From Alphaproteobacteria bacterium HT1-32 (GTDB lineage Bacteria > Pseudomonadota > Alphaproteobacteria > Rhodospirillales > HT1-32), in assembly GCA_009649675.1 (NCBI GenBank), contig WJPL01000004.1:1-64000 (forward strand): 64,000 bases of DNA. The letters run 5' to 3'. Positions 7,873 to 16,925 of the stretch are shown here, piece after piece. Numbering within the stretch: position 1 is the first letter of the stretch; every line of letters begins with the position of its first letter. The translations under genes were made by a program, and so were the position numbers. The notes below the pieces were generated by a model, which saw nothing but the letters and a program-made list of their open reading frames with translations, was not told the DNA's origin and searched no databases.

Positions 7873-8715
7873 TTAAAGTTCAGGTTTTGAGAAATAGCTG
7901 ACAGCATGCAGATACAATGTGAGCTTACGCCGCTGGTCCCAGAATTGTTCTGTTGTGTGACGTGGGTGCTTATAGAAGTAGTCAAGTGGGTTGCTGTAAT
8001 CAGCTTTAACCCAGTCGATTACACAGCCAAAAAGCTCGGGGTAGGATTTGTCATTGGCTGCTATCAGATCATGGTGGGTTTTCATGAGATCGATAATCTC
8101 TTGAAACAAACTTTTGAACGCTGTTACCGCCTTCTCAAATGCTTTTTCTTCGCTTTTCAAGTTTGAGATGTCGAACTGAAGGAAAAAGCTGATGTTGGTA
8201 GCGTTGTCTAATATTGTCAGGTCTCGTTCTGTAGGTCTTCCAAGTTTTCGGAAGTCTCTGTAAGTGTTCCGCAGTTCGCGGAGGTGACCTTCTGTGACTA
8301 CTGCATCCCCCCGTAAACGGATTAGCAGTTTCATTGCTTGAGTCTCTGATGAGCCCCTTGCGACCATCAGAGCTATGAAGATGCAGTTTACCTCCCTCGT
8401 GTCGTAGTCATATCTCGATGGTCGGCCTTTCCCATGAGAGCAATGTTTGACATATCTCTCTTGAACCCACCTGAAATCGTAACCTGTCAGGCGGCGCATG
8501 CAGCTAATCACTCTGTCCATGGCCATTTCTGCATGAGTCGCATACGAATCGAATACATTGTCAGGCTGTTCGAATCTGGCTTCATGCGCTTCGAAGCCTT
8601 CGAGAAGCGACTTAAACAGGAATTCTTTTTCAGCATGTGACGCGGTCTCTATGACATGCCATGCATGCTCGATTTCTCTTTTTCTCACTGGATCAGTCGT
8701 TTCTATGTCACTCAT
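7873..8715 (-). CDS. hypothetical protein beside integrase 1
   Basis: A 280-residue soluble, charged protein with no motif I recognise and no signal peptide or membrane segment. It overlaps the 3' end of the integrase gene by 8 nt, so the two are co-transcribed and it probably belongs to the element core (for example an accessory or immunity function). Not assignable by eye. Confidence 0.7.
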   Translation of the reverse strand: MSDIETTDPVRKREIEHAWHVIETASHAEKEFLFKSLLEGFEAHEARFEQPDNVFDSYATHAEMAMDRVISCMRRLTGYDFRWVQERYVKHCSHGKGRPSRYDYDTREVNCIFIALMVARGSSETQAMKLLIRLRGDAVVTEGHLRELRNTYRDFRKLGRPTERDLTILDNATNISFFLQFDISNLKSEEKAFEKAVTAFKSLFQEIIDLMKTHHDLIAANDKSYPELFGCVIDWVKADYSNPLDYFYKHPRHTTEQFWDQRRKLTLYLHAVSYFSKPEL

Positions 8716-10030
8716 GCTCTTTGATTCCCGTAAGGCTTAACATTGCAGCAGTAGCAGCATCGATGGATGCGCGTATCGGGTCATTATGCAGTCGGGCATA
8801 GACCTGTGTCGATTGTTGGGACTTGTGGCCGAGAGAGCGGCCAATGATTTGCAGACTTGCACCAGAGATTGCCTGATAGCTTCCGAAGGTGCGGCGGATA
8901 TCGTGCAGCCGAATATCCATAAGGCTTTTGGGTAGTTCTGTATTCTGCTTTTGCGCTTCCATTTCTACGGCGTTGTAGAGACTTCCAATCTCATGGCCTT
9001 CGGGAAGTGTTATCTTCTTCTCTTCGATCAAAGCGGCGATCTTCTGGTCCTGAGACCAGGCTGAGAGCGTTGCCCGCTGCTTGATCCGTATCCATGCTTT
9101 CTTCGGGTCGATCAGGTGCCCGCCCTTGCTGGTCTCGCTGGGGAATACCCAGGGGCTTCCCGCTCCGGCCTTGAGGCGACGCTCCAACACCTCTTCAGCC
9201 TTCAGGGATAAAGGCACTTCTACCGGCTCGCCGTTCTTGCTGTCTGGAATACGCCAGGTCTTGTTGTGCCAGTCCACTTGCTCCCACCGCATTTCCAGAA
9301 CGTTCGTTTTGCGGGCTCCGGTAAAGAGGGAGATATATATATAGTCCCGCGCTACCTCATTATGCTCTGCCTCAAGGGCTTGAAGGAGGAGGGGCATCTC
9401 ATCGGGCAGAATGTAGCGGTCTCGTGATTTCTCCCGGAACTTCTTGATACCTTGCGTCGGATTAGCCCCATCCCATCCCCACTCAATCGCCTTGTTGTAC
9501 ATGGAGCGGATACGCTCAAGCATCCTGTTGGCCTGATAGAGCCCGTTGTTCTCTCGCATATGGAGATGAAGGGTCTTGATCTCGTATTTGCTGATATCGG
9601 AGATTTTCCGATTGAACCAATGGGAGAGGAACTTGTTGATCTCCCTTTCATCATATTCCCACGACTTCTTCTCAACCTTGCTGTAGCGCTCCATGTAGAG
9701 GTCAAAGAGCAGCTTGAGCGTGATTTCCTTTCGCAGACGGTTCTTCTCGACGTTAGGGTTCTCTCCGCTAGCTAAAGCTCCTTTGGCTTTTGTGGCCTCC
9801 TTGCGGGCATTCTCTATCGTCATATCGGGAAAGGTTCCCAGGGTGACACGGACAGGCCGTCCCTGGTGCTTCTGGTAGAGCTGGAAGGTCTTTTGCCCGT
9901 TCGCTGTAACGCGAATGATAAGCCCGGTTACGCGGGTATCTTTGAACGAGAAACGTTTTCCCTGTGGCGGCAGGGGTAGGGCACTTAAAACAGCCTTGGT
10001 GAAGTTGAAACTTTCATTTGGGGCTACCAT
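8708..10030 (-). CDS. tyrosine recombinase / integrase 1 (P4-like, DUF4102 N-terminus)
   Basis: A 440-residue phage-type integrase. The N-terminal arm-binding domain (RFSFKDTRVTGLIIRV) is followed by a SAM-like core-binding domain and the catalytic domain. The catalytic residues lie in TGARKTNVLEMRW (R, about 237), LHDIRRTFGSYQ (H and R, about 376), GRSLGHKS and TQVYARL (nucleophilic Y, about 410). It starts at MVAPNE, within the right-hand pair of TGGGGCTACC repeats, so binding there may autoregulate it. It reads inward from the attachment repeat at 10159-10204. Confidence 0.95.
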   Translation of the reverse strand: MVAPNESFNFTKAVLSALPLPPQGKRFSFKDTRVTGLIIRVTANGQKTFQLYQKHQGRPVRVTLGTFPDMTIENARKEATKAKGALASGENPNVEKNRLRKEITLKLLFDLYMERYSKVEKKSWEYDEREINKFLSHWFNRKISDISKYEIKTLHLHMRENNGLYQANRMLERIRSMYNKAIEWGWDGANPTQGIKKFREKSRDRYILPDEMPLLLQALEAEHNEVARDYIYISLFTGARKTNVLEMRWEQVDWHNKTWRIPDSKNGEPVEVPLSLKAEEVLERRLKAGAGSPWVFPSETSKGGHLIDPKKAWIRIKQRATLSAWSQDQKIAALIEEKKITLPEGHEIGSLYNAVEMEAQKQNTELPKSLMDIRLHDIRRTFGSYQAISGASLQIIGRSLGHKSQQSTQVYARLHNDPIRASIDAATAAMLSLTGIKEHE

Positions 10031-10039
10031 GGGGCTACC
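10019..10039 (+). repeat. right arm-type recombinase sites, element 1
   Basis: TGGGGCTACC at 10019-10028 and 10030-10039, identical in sequence, orientation and 11-bp period to the pair at 417-437. The pair overlaps the integrase start codon. Confidence 0.65.
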
Positions 10040-10158
10040 TATTTGCGCTAAACTCAGGAATATACGAACATCCTGATTAAACGACGATGCGCATAATAGA
10101 TAGCAAAAAGAACAGGTTATTAAATGTCATGCACCTACGTTAAACATAGGTCAGTTTG

Positions 10159-10205
<47 letters not shown>

Positions 10206-10212
10206 ACATTAC

Positions 10213-10246
10213 AAGGCCTTAGCGATAATCTCGCTAAGGCCTTTTT
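10213..10246 (+). terminator. rho-independent terminator at left end of element 2
   Basis: AAGGCCTTAGCGA and TCGCTAAGGCCTT form a perfect 13-bp stem around TAATC, followed by a T run. It sits 8 nt after the tRNA-like repeat, in the place where elements 1 and 3 have an unrelated hairpin. It is probably the element's own terminator for the tRNA it integrates into. Confidence 0.88.
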
Positions 10247-10252
10247 CACGTC

Positions 10253-10271
10253 TGGAAGCAAGATGGAAGCG
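10253..10271 (+). repeat. left arm-type recombinase sites, element 2
   Basis: TGGAAGCA at 10253-10260 and TGGAAGCG at 10264-10271, an 11-bp period. The matching pair at the right end is at 19887-19894 and 19898-19905, again 11 bp apart and in the same orientation. This repeats the logic of element 1 with a different word, fitting the different integrase. Confidence 0.6.
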
Positions 10272-10364
10272 CTGCGGGACGTCTCTCGCAGATGTTGCTT
10301 ATACCTTTTGCTCCAAACTGAAACATCGTGTTGCAGCATTAGCTGCTCGCTAGCTCACTGGAAA

Positions 10365-13300
10365 TTAGAGATATGTTTTTACTCGATCGAAAACTTCCTG
10401 ATAATTCGCGGTATTCTCGAATTCAGGCGGTTTTTCAATTGCTTCGGCGAATGCCTTGTGCGCATGTACACGACTTATAAACCCCCGTTTTATGTCAGCG
10501 AATGCGAGCTTGTTCGGTGTGTCGAAACCTCTCCGAATACCCGTGGCAAAGCATTCGGTGACAGCGATTGATGTCGCGCTTCCAGTCGCTATGTCTTCGA
10601 TTTCAGAAGCCGTACGCGACACCAAACCGGCGGCGAATGAGAAACTCAAAGGTATGACCTGAGAGATCAGTTCGCGCGCTTGCGGGCAAATGAGATTCTT
10701 TTCGGGGTCGCCGCCAAGTTGACGTTCAATATCGCGGATTGGAGCTCCGGTGAGCCACGCAATAATACCGGGTTCCAAGCCTTTAACGGCACCGGCGGAA
10801 AGCGGACCATCTTTCTTCAGGCCTGCGGCACCGCGTATCGCTCTGCGATCGCGTGTCAGGATCGCATCGCGCGCCGTATCGTCCTTCTCCAGCCACGCAA
10901 TTACCCAACTCGCCCAGCCTGGGATTGTATTGGGCAGCGTTCCAATATCGTCCATCAATTTCAGCTTAAGCGTTTTCAGTACCGATATTGGTGCCCCACT
11001 TTGTCTTGCAAGTTCACCAAGCGCCGTATCGTCAGCCTCATCGGTTCTCTTGGCAAGAACCTCGTTCAGGCCCTGCACCTTGGCGTTGAACTCTTCCAAG
11101 GCGTTGCGGCGCTCTGCTAAGAATCCTGCGAACGAGTTCTTAACGTCGAACCGCGTTTTAGCCTCTGTCTCCGCGTTTTCTGGTGCGATGGAGGTTCCCA
11201 AACGATTGAGGGCATATTCTACATCTCCGTCAGTGAGATCGGCAGAACTGATCCGGTCCAGTATCACTTGAAGCGGATCGCTGAGGGTAAGGCATCGGTC
11301 ATCTTCCGGGAGAACTGACTGGAGTTTTTCGATAACGTCAGATTCAATTTCGTTGATCTTTGAGAACTGTAAGATTGGTTCGGGTACGAGAAGCACTATA
11401 CCATTTGCTAGATGTCCCGCCCGACCTGCGCGCGCCGCAGCGTTCAGGATTTCGTGCGCTTCAAGCGCTTCCCGTTCGCCATCCTCGGGGTCAGACCGTT
11501 TGTCTCCGGCAAGTATCGCAATGTGGGCCGGGAGATTAAGACCTTGGGCCAATGTAGGTGTCGCGACGATGACTTGCGCGCCATCTGCGCGTCGGTAAAG
11601 CCTTTCGGCAAGATCGCGTTCCTGCCGGATCATCTGAGCACTGTGTGGAACCGCCACCGTGGGTGCGGGAATCAACGAATGTTTGAGATCACCAAGTTCG
11701 CACTCTAGGGCTTCCCAACGCCCCTGTTCATCCTGCGTTGCTTTAGGAGCATCCCCCAATTGTTCCGATATTTCGCGAGCGGTCGACGCAGCCGTGATCT
11801 TGCTGTTTACAAATACAATACCCTTGAGGCCATTACGTGCCGCTGTTGCGGCAATATGCGCTGCCACTTTATTCGCGTTTGGGGTGAGATTAATTCCATA
11901 CGGCGAGAGCTTACCGGTCAGTGTAACCGGCGAGTCCGAGATTTTCACCGTAGTACAAAATGCAGAGTCGTCTTTCAGCCAGTTGTGTTGAAGCCCAAAA
12001 AGCGCGAATGGTTTGCACTTAAGAACGTCTCTTGCCGGTTTGAGCAGTCCCTTGGGTTGCTTCTTTTTCTTGGCAGCTTCATCGCGTTGAATCTTCAGGG
12101 CAAGTTTCTTAGCGTCTTCCAGCGTTTTGCGTTCATAGAGAACTACACCACGCGCCTGTCTACTCGGCTTCCACAGCGGGTCGGCGAAAACGCATTCACG
12201 CCCGGTCAGTTTTTCGATCCAGACCGCAAACTCGCTCCCGTTTCGCAGCATCGCCGAGAGAAAAAGGAAGTCGGCATTGGGAACTATGCTGTTGAATGAT
12301 AGGACACAGAACATGCTGTCCAATGCCCTCCGCAGGTTGGAAGACGGGCTGAGCAAATGGCATTCATCAAAAACTAGTAGGCTGACGTTCTCGAAGACTT
12401 CTGGAGCGTATGAGAGTAGGGCTAGGCAGCGCTCCGGCGTCATGACCTCTATGCTTTCCAGCGCTGAACCTGCCGTAAAGGCGCGGTCAAAGTCGCTGGA
12501 AACCACGGACCCCTCAAGTTCTTCGGGGAAGACCTGCTGCAAGTCTTCGGTCAGTTGATCGACCAGTGCATGGGTCGGCGCGATAAAAATCACCGACTTC
12601 CCACGTGCCAGCGCGCCTGCAATTTTGACACAAGAGACCGTGGTCTTTCCGGCACCCGTCGGCAGTACCAGAACCGCGGACTTGCCCGTGTCCTGAAAGC
12701 CTTTTCCGAGTGCCTCGCGATGGTTTGGCCACAGGAAGGGTGCCGTGCTTGCTCGGTGACGTAGCCATTTCTGCCAGAAATCAACGTTGGCTCCGCCTGG
12801 CGGGAGCATCTTAGTAACTGCTGCGCCAACCGTGCTTTCATATGCTGCAAGCAGTAGAGAAGCGATGTGACGAGGTCCTGGATAGCTCGTCAAAAGCCTT
12901 TCTGCTTCGAGAACATGTCCGGCATGATCTCGTGAAGACAACTCTACGACGCGTTGAAAAGCGGCCCGTGCGTTGTCGAAACGCCCATGCGCTTTCTCCG
13001 GTGCTGCTACGGACAGTACTTCTGAGGCAAACAGTTCTATTCCAACGATCAAGGCCTCGAAGAGCGCTATTGTGCTACGCTCTTCGAGCGACGGTGCCGA
13101 TACGAAAGCCGCTGGCCTTCTTTCCGATCGTTCGAGGATGCTATCGAAGTGTCCTGAGGCAAGATCGCGAATGTCCTCAGCGAGCAATGTGCAAACGTAA
13201 TGCTGCGGGCGGTCTTCCGGACGAATATTGCGAGCAGCTTCGTGCGCGTCTGCGTACTGCTCTGCGGCAAGGAAGAGCACGGCAGCCGCCACGGCAGGGT

Positions 13301-13646
13301 CTATACCGTCCCTGTCCATGATCGGGGTAACAGCCTTTATGTCAGCTGCAACTGCTTCCTGTGCCAGAATTTGCTGCGCTGTCCCCGCAACGAATGCGGC
13401 AGCCCGCCGGGTGTCCGGTTCGCTTTGGATCGAAACGATCAGCTCATAGGAATCCGCAATTCTGGTGAGCGGCCAATCTGTGTCAGTTCCGTCGTCTGCC
13501 GATTCGTCACCGCCTTCCACCATGCGTAAGCGGCGGGCCGCGAACTCGGCGTACTGCGCTGTTAGCAATTGCGGTAGCTCATCGGGATCGAGCCCGGGTA
13601 GGGCCGGTGCCGAGCGTAGGAATTCTGCTGTCACGGGATCGAACAT
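10365..13646 (-). CDS. hamB: HamB-like DExH helicase (Hachiman defence)
   Basis: A 1093-residue superfamily 2 helicase of the Ski2-like type. A long N-terminal helical region (about 1-320) precedes Walker A LPTGAGKTT (about 330), a DECH box in FDECHLL (about 425), and the C-terminal motifs VIVATPTLAQGLNLP and AARAGRAGH. It is translationally coupled to the HamA-like gene (TGATG overlap at 13646), the gene order of Hachiman. In characterised Hachiman systems HamB is a DNA-damage-sensing helicase that holds HamA inactive until phage infection. Assignment rests on partner and architecture; other helicase/DUF1837 pairs such as AbpAB are close relatives. Confidence 0.8.
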   Translation of the reverse strand: MFDPVTAEFLRSAPALPGLDPDELPQLLTAQYAEFAARRLRMVEGGDESADDGTDTDWPLTRIADSYELIVSIQSEPDTRRAAAFVAGTAQQILAQEAVAADIKAVTPIMDRDGIDPAVAAAVLFLAAEQYADAHEAARNIRPEDRPQHYVCTLLAEDIRDLASGHFDSILERSERRPAAFVSAPSLEERSTIALFEALIVGIELFASEVLSVAAPEKAHGRFDNARAAFQRVVELSSRDHAGHVLEAERLLTSYPGPRHIASLLLAAYESTVGAAVTKMLPPGGANVDFWQKWLRHRASTAPFLWPNHREALGKGFQDTGKSAVLVLPTGAGKTTVSCVKIAGALARGKSVIFIAPTHALVDQLTEDLQQVFPEELEGSVVSSDFDRAFTAGSALESIEVMTPERCLALLSYAPEVFENVSLLVFDECHLLSPSSNLRRALDSMFCVLSFNSIVPNADFLFLSAMLRNGSEFAVWIEKLTGRECVFADPLWKPSRQARGVVLYERKTLEDAKKLALKIQRDEAAKKKKQPKGLLKPARDVLKCKPFALFGLQHNWLKDDSAFCTTVKISDSPVTLTGKLSPYGINLTPNANKVAAHIAATAARNGLKGIVFVNSKITAASTAREISEQLGDAPKATQDEQGRWEALECELGDLKHSLIPAPTVAVPHSAQMIRQERDLAERLYRRADGAQVIVATPTLAQGLNLPAHIAILAGDKRSDPEDGEREALEAHEILNAAARAGRAGHLANGIVLLVPEPILQFSKINEIESDVIEKLQSVLPEDDRCLTLSDPLQVILDRISSADLTDGDVEYALNRLGTSIAPENAETEAKTRFDVKNSFAGFLAERRNALEEFNAKVQGLNEVLAKRTDEADDTALGELARQSGAPISVLKTLKLKLMDDIGTLPNTIPGWASWVIAWLEKDDTARDAILTRDRRAIRGAAGLKKDGPLSAGAVKGLEPGIIAWLTGAPIRDIERQLGGDPEKNLICPQARELISQVIPLSFSFAAGLVSRTASEIEDIATGSATSIAVTECFATGIRRGFDTPNKLAFADIKRGFISRVHAHKAFAEAIEKPPEFENTANYQEVFDRVKTYL

Positions 13647-14473
13647 CAGGCACCATCCTTCGCCAACCCGTCGATATAGGCGATGGCTAATTCCGCCATC
13701 TCGTCAAACCAATCTCGGAGTTCTGCTGTTGTCACAAACGTAGCGCCGATCCGCTGCTTGTCTGTAATCTTATCGAGCTTTTCATACCCCTTGAAGAGCG
13801 CGGCGCGCCCATTTTCAGAGTCGCTACAAGCCTCGATTGCGAGCCCTGCGCGGTACGCCCTAAATTGAAGGTCGAGGACTCTTGCTGCAGCCTGTGTCGC
13901 CGCGGTGCCGGTAAGCTTGGTGCTAATCAAGGTAGCGGCAGCCGCGACCAACTCAGATGCCCGCTTGTTCCTGTGATATACTGCAAAGGCCGGCAGAATT
14001 TCGTCGCGAAACATCCTTCTCGGGTCTTCCGAACACTTATCTTCGAAGATGGTTGCGCGTGTAATCGTTGTGCCTTTTTCATCCAGCTCTATCATGAAAC
14101 CGTCGAGGCCCTGCGTCGTGGCACTGATATGTGGGTCTTTGAGCAATACCTCCCCATCAGCTAGCTGCCTCGCAGCAACCCATGATATCGCCTCGAAAAT
14201 CAGGCCGTCCCGGTGCCAACGAGACGCCTTCTGTGCATTCTTCGTATCACCCTTGATCGAGAGACGAAGCTTTGCGTATTCGCGTAGTGCCTCATCATTA
14301 ATTGCCGGCGCTGCCGGCGAGAGATCGGCGATGATCTGGGCGGCATGCACCGCCTGTCCCATGGCTATGACAGATATAATGCGGGCAAGATAGTCGGCAT
14401 CCGAGACTTCCCAGCGCAATCCGACGCAATGCTCATTGACTTTGCACGCCTCAATGTTCAAGGCTCGTTGCAA
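13646..14473 (-). CDS. hamA: HamA-like nuclease effector (DUF1837, Hachiman defence)
   Basis: A 275-residue protein. E94 lies in LIFEAISW, and D124 in GLDGFMIE is followed by E144-x-K146 in IFEDKC, which gives the D...ExK spacing of PD-(D/E)xK nucleases, as in the ExK active site of HamA. HamA degrades DNA non-specifically once released by HamB. The gene starts at 14473 with no overlap upstream and is the first of the two-gene operon, so the promoter should lie in 14474-14600 on the minus strand. Confidence 0.75.
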   Translation of the reverse strand: MQRALNIEACKVNEHCVGLRWEVSDADYLARIISVIAMGQAVHAAQIIADLSPAAPAINDEALREYAKLRLSIKGDTKNAQKASRWHRDGLIFEAISWVAARQLADGEVLLKDPHISATTQGLDGFMIELDEKGTTITRATIFEDKCSEDPRRMFRDEILPAFAVYHRNKRASELVAAAATLISTKLTGTAATQAAARVLDLQFRAYRAGLAIEACSDSENGRAALFKGYEKLDKITDKQRIGATFVTTAELRDWFDEMAELAIAYIDGLAKDGA

Positions 14474-14802
14474 TTTTCGGCCTCATAAATCCAACCAATA
14501 ATAGCAACGTTATCTGTTCGCCGAAAACATGCCAAGTTCTCACGCTGGGCCGTCGTGTAAATTGACACTTACAAGCTTCATTGTAGCCTGCGGACGGCGG
14601 GAACGCTTTAAGCTACAAGCCCCTCCTTGTCACCGCGGGACACGTTTAAAGTTGATCAAATCAATTCGTGCTACTAGTTCAAGTGACTATTCTTCACCCT
14701 ATGGGGAAGTTCAAATTGCGAACGTGTCTGTGCGGTTGGTCTTGATCCGCCATTGGATCGAATAGATCGCGGCAGTAATGCGAACCGTATCGCAAGTTTG
14801 GT
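14474..14802. other. non-coding gap between hamA and rep
   Basis: About 330 nt without a convincing gene. It must carry the promoter of the hamAB pair (minus strand) and the 3' flank of rep. Short open frames here lack start signals and recognisable protein features. I see no strong terminator; GATCCGCCATTGGATC near 14745-14760 is a weak hairpin. Confidence 0.5.
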
Positions 14803-15948
14803 TCACTCCAAGAATACGATCCTATCACGCGCTCGTTTGATGATGGCATGGAGGTCTTTACTCTTTGGCCGAAAGTAGCGCCCAATTTCCTTCGCTAGAA
14901 TCATAGGCAAAAGCGTCGCTATCTGCTCATCACTCAAACCTCTACATATTGCCAGACCAACTGCATTCCCAGCACACAACGCAAGGTAAGTTTCCTGAGC
15001 CTGCGTTCTTTCAACCTCTTTCACCTGCCCTGGCGTAAGGCCAGACCGCAAGTCGAGAAGATTGCTTGCGGCTGTTTCTTGTGCCGCCTGCCAAAGCGGG
15101 CTGAGTGTTTGCCGTGTTACGTTGCTGTCGCCCTGAAAGTCATCAAGGTAACGGATACCGTCCAGCGCATTGACGATCACATCGCCAATCGATGCCTCGA
15201 AATCCTCAATAGACGTGATCCGGTATTTGTCCTTGAGTTCCTTTTTGCCGGCTCGAACTTCGATCCGCCAAACTTCCAATGTTTGGTCATGAGGATCCTT
15301 GCTCCAAGCTTCGAACCAGAACCACTTTTGGCGTTCGATGGCCTCTCTACGCTTGTTGTAGATGATGATCTGTCGCCCTGGCTGTTTGCCGATTGTGGCG
15401 CTTTCAGCCACGCGGCCACGATAAACTGAAGATGGTTGGTATGGGTCTAGTTCGCCTTCCTTTTTGCCCCAGTACGGAGCAACCTTGGTGTGAGAATGTG
15501 CAACGATCTGTTCCGGATGCAGTTCAAACCCTGACGTCTCAAAATCCATGGCGAAGTCGACGCGGTTGATTGAGTGCCCGGTTGCCTGGCCACCCATTTC
15601 GATAAATGCTTGGTGAAGTCGGTCGAACGTTTCCCGATATCCATAGGCGAGTAGCATTGTCGCGCGGGGTGACACGAAGATGTTCCACTGGTTTGCGTCG
15701 GTATTGCGTTTGATCATCCATTTCGCGCCCAAGGGGCCGGTGTCGAGCAGGTAGCGATATCCGCCCTTCTTTCCGAAACTCTCGATATGGGCTTTGATCT
15801 GGTTGGCCCCGATCCTGATCAAGGCCTTGTCTTGTCGTTCCTCCGCTTCATCGCGTCCCGCTTCTAACTGGTCCAGTACCTCTAGCGGAAATGCACCTCT
15901 GACAGCGAAATCAAACGTGTCGAAACCAGCATATAGCAGTTTCACCAT
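14803..15948 (-). CDS. rolling-circle-type replication initiator (Rep_trans / RIF family)
   Basis: A 381-residue protein with the features of the replication initiation factor family. NRVDFAMDFE gives the R-x-D-x-x-x-D metal/structural motif. A tyrosine lies in IIIYNKRREAI (about residue 195), followed by conserved WRIEVRAGKKEL. Such proteins nick one strand at a hairpin origin through a tyrosine and start rolling-circle replication of plasmids or excised elements. A good SD (AAGGAGAG) precedes its ATG. The hairpin-rich region 15979-16348 directly upstream is a natural origin candidate. Confidence 0.75.
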   Translation of the reverse strand: MVKLLYAGFDTFDFAVRGAFPLEVLDQLEAGRDEAEERQDKALIRIGANQIKAHIESFGKKGGYRYLLDTGPLGAKWMIKRNTDANQWNIFVSPRATMLLAYGYRETFDRLHQAFIEMGGQATGHSINRVDFAMDFETSGFELHPEQIVAHSHTKVAPYWGKKEGELDPYQPSSVYRGRVAESATIGKQPGRQIIIYNKRREAIERQKWFWFEAWSKDPHDQTLEVWRIEVRAGKKELKDKYRITSIEDFEASIGDVIVNALDGIRYLDDFQGDSNVTRQTLSPLWQAAQETAASNLLDLRSGLTPGQVKEVERTQAQETYLALCAGNAVGLAICRGLSDEQIATLLPMILAKEIGRYFRPKSKDLHAIIKRARDRIVFLE

Positions 15949-15978
15949 CTCTACTCTCCTTTACGCTGCGGTAAGTGT

Positions 15979-16007
15979 AGAGGGGGGTGTTACAAAGACC
16001 CCCCTCT
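15979..16007. repeat. perfect hairpin in the rep leader
   Basis: AGAGGGGGGT (15979-15988) and ACCCCCCTCT (15998-16007) form a 10-bp G-rich stem around a 9-nt loop, GTTACAAAG on the plus strand. It is about 30 nt upstream of the rep ATG. It could be a nick-site hairpin for Rep or a structure limiting rep translation. Confidence 0.75.
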
Positions 16008-16262
16008 TGGTTTCCGCATGCCGATTGAACAAGAAAGTGCGCGCGCCTGCGGCACGCGCTGTTTCGGCGCTTCGCGCCGACGCCGCTTTTGTTTTAGGGG
16101 CGGGATGGGGAGAGTGCGGAGACGCTCCTACGTCACGTAACCGGCAGAGTTTGCGATCAGGTTTCGGTTGTCTGATGGGAAGCGCCACTACGTACGTAAG
16201 GTATACGTAGGTACTGCCAATCTGCTTTTTCCCTACGTAGGGTAGGTAGGGTGGCCGAGGGT

Positions 16263-16348
16263 GCAGCTTCCTATATATGTATATATAGAAAATGCCGCGA
16301 ATGACTGGGGCAGGGCCCGTTTCTATATATACATATATAGGAAGCTGC
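16263..16348. repeat. large perfect inverted repeat (29-bp arms)
   Basis: The arm GCAGCTTCCTATATATGTAT (continuing to 16291) is matched exactly by its reverse complement at 16320-16348, with a 28-nt spacer containing GGGGCAGGGCCC. Each arm holds a near-palindromic ATATATGTATATAT core. It is AT-rich in a GC-rich neighbourhood, as expected of a DNA-unwinding or single-strand origin element. Confidence 0.85.
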
Positions 16349-16499
16349 ATGGTCTGGCCGACCTGGCGCGATGCGCGCCAGGTCTCCAGGTGGAAGGAAA
16401 GCCGGAAGCCCTGCCTGTTGGTACAGGCTACACACTCCCGGCTCCGCCCCCAAAAACCCAAGCGGCGCGGCGAACCCCGCCTGGGCAAAACTAAAAGAG

Positions 16500-16733
16500 T
16501 CATGACTGGTACTCTGATGTCGTGCGAATTGTTTTCGCACTGATCCAGTCAAGAAGATCGCCGACACGATATCTGATAGACCGTTTCGATACTTTCACGA
16601 AGGCCGGTCCGCCTCCGCGTAATCGCCAGTTCTGAAGGGCTCGATCAGTATAACCCAGAAAGCGGGCTGCTTCCTGTTCGTTGATTAACCGATCTTGGTT
16701 TATGGTTGAGATATTGTCTTGATGTACTGTCAC
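16500..16733 (-). CDS. AlpA/excisionase-like helix-turn-helix protein
   Basis: A 77-residue protein with the HTH_17 pattern: LINEQEAARFLGYTDRALQN followed by VSKRSIRYRVGDLLDWI. It is likely the recombination directionality factor or a replication regulator of element 2. It is first in the run towards rep, separated from it by the hairpin region. The counterpart in element 1 is at 7524-7718. Confidence 0.82.
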   Translation of the reverse strand: MTVHQDNISTINQDRLINEQEAARFLGYTDRALQNWRLRGGGPAFVKVSKRSIRYRVGDLLDWISAKTIRTTSEYQS

Positions 16734-16837
16734 TGAAAACTCCTGTTACCGTTGAAGTGCGGAAACAGATGACAGATGCTGAAAGGGGGAAATAGACGTT
16801 ATAATAAAATTAAATCATAACGTTATTTGCACTGCGT

Positions 16838-16925
16838 CGTTATGGTTTTTGTGGTTACAAAACAGTGAGTTATCTTGGTATTGAATAAACCATAACGGCA
16901 TAATGTTAGAGTGTTATGGTTTTTT
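16838..16925. repeat. CCATAACG-type repeats, possible operator region
   Basis: CGTTATGGTTT (16838-16848) and AAACCATAACG (16887-16897) form an inverted repeat, and a third copy GTTATGGTTTTTT begins at 16913. A partial copy CATAACGTTAT is at 16816-16826. They lie between the AlpA-like gene and the upstream operon, in an AT-rich stretch that should hold the AlpA promoter. A regulator-binding role is inferred. Confidence 0.5.

Larger units (their letters stand above)
15949..16499. other. origin-like non-coding region of element 2
   Basis: About 550 nt without a gene but dense in secondary structure: perfect stems at 15979-16007 and 16064-16080, several TACGTA palindromes at 16127-16242 including CCCTACGTAGGG (16231-16242), and a 29-bp perfect inverted repeat at 16263-16348. 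It lies between rep and the AlpA-like gene. The open frames across it translate simple or arginine-rich peptides and are not credible. The best reading is a replication origin and control region. Confidence 0.6.

Noticed and set aside
16263-16348. Insertion-sequence remnant or terminator reading of the 29-bp inverted repeat
   Set aside because: Only 28 nt lie between the arms so no transposase fits, and there is no T tract. Origin-type structure beside rep is the simpler reading.
16261-16567. Frames with YIYIYRK repeats across the 16263-16348 inverted repeat
   Set aside because: The repeated peptide is just translation of the ATATAT inverted repeat, in a region better explained as origin-like DNA.
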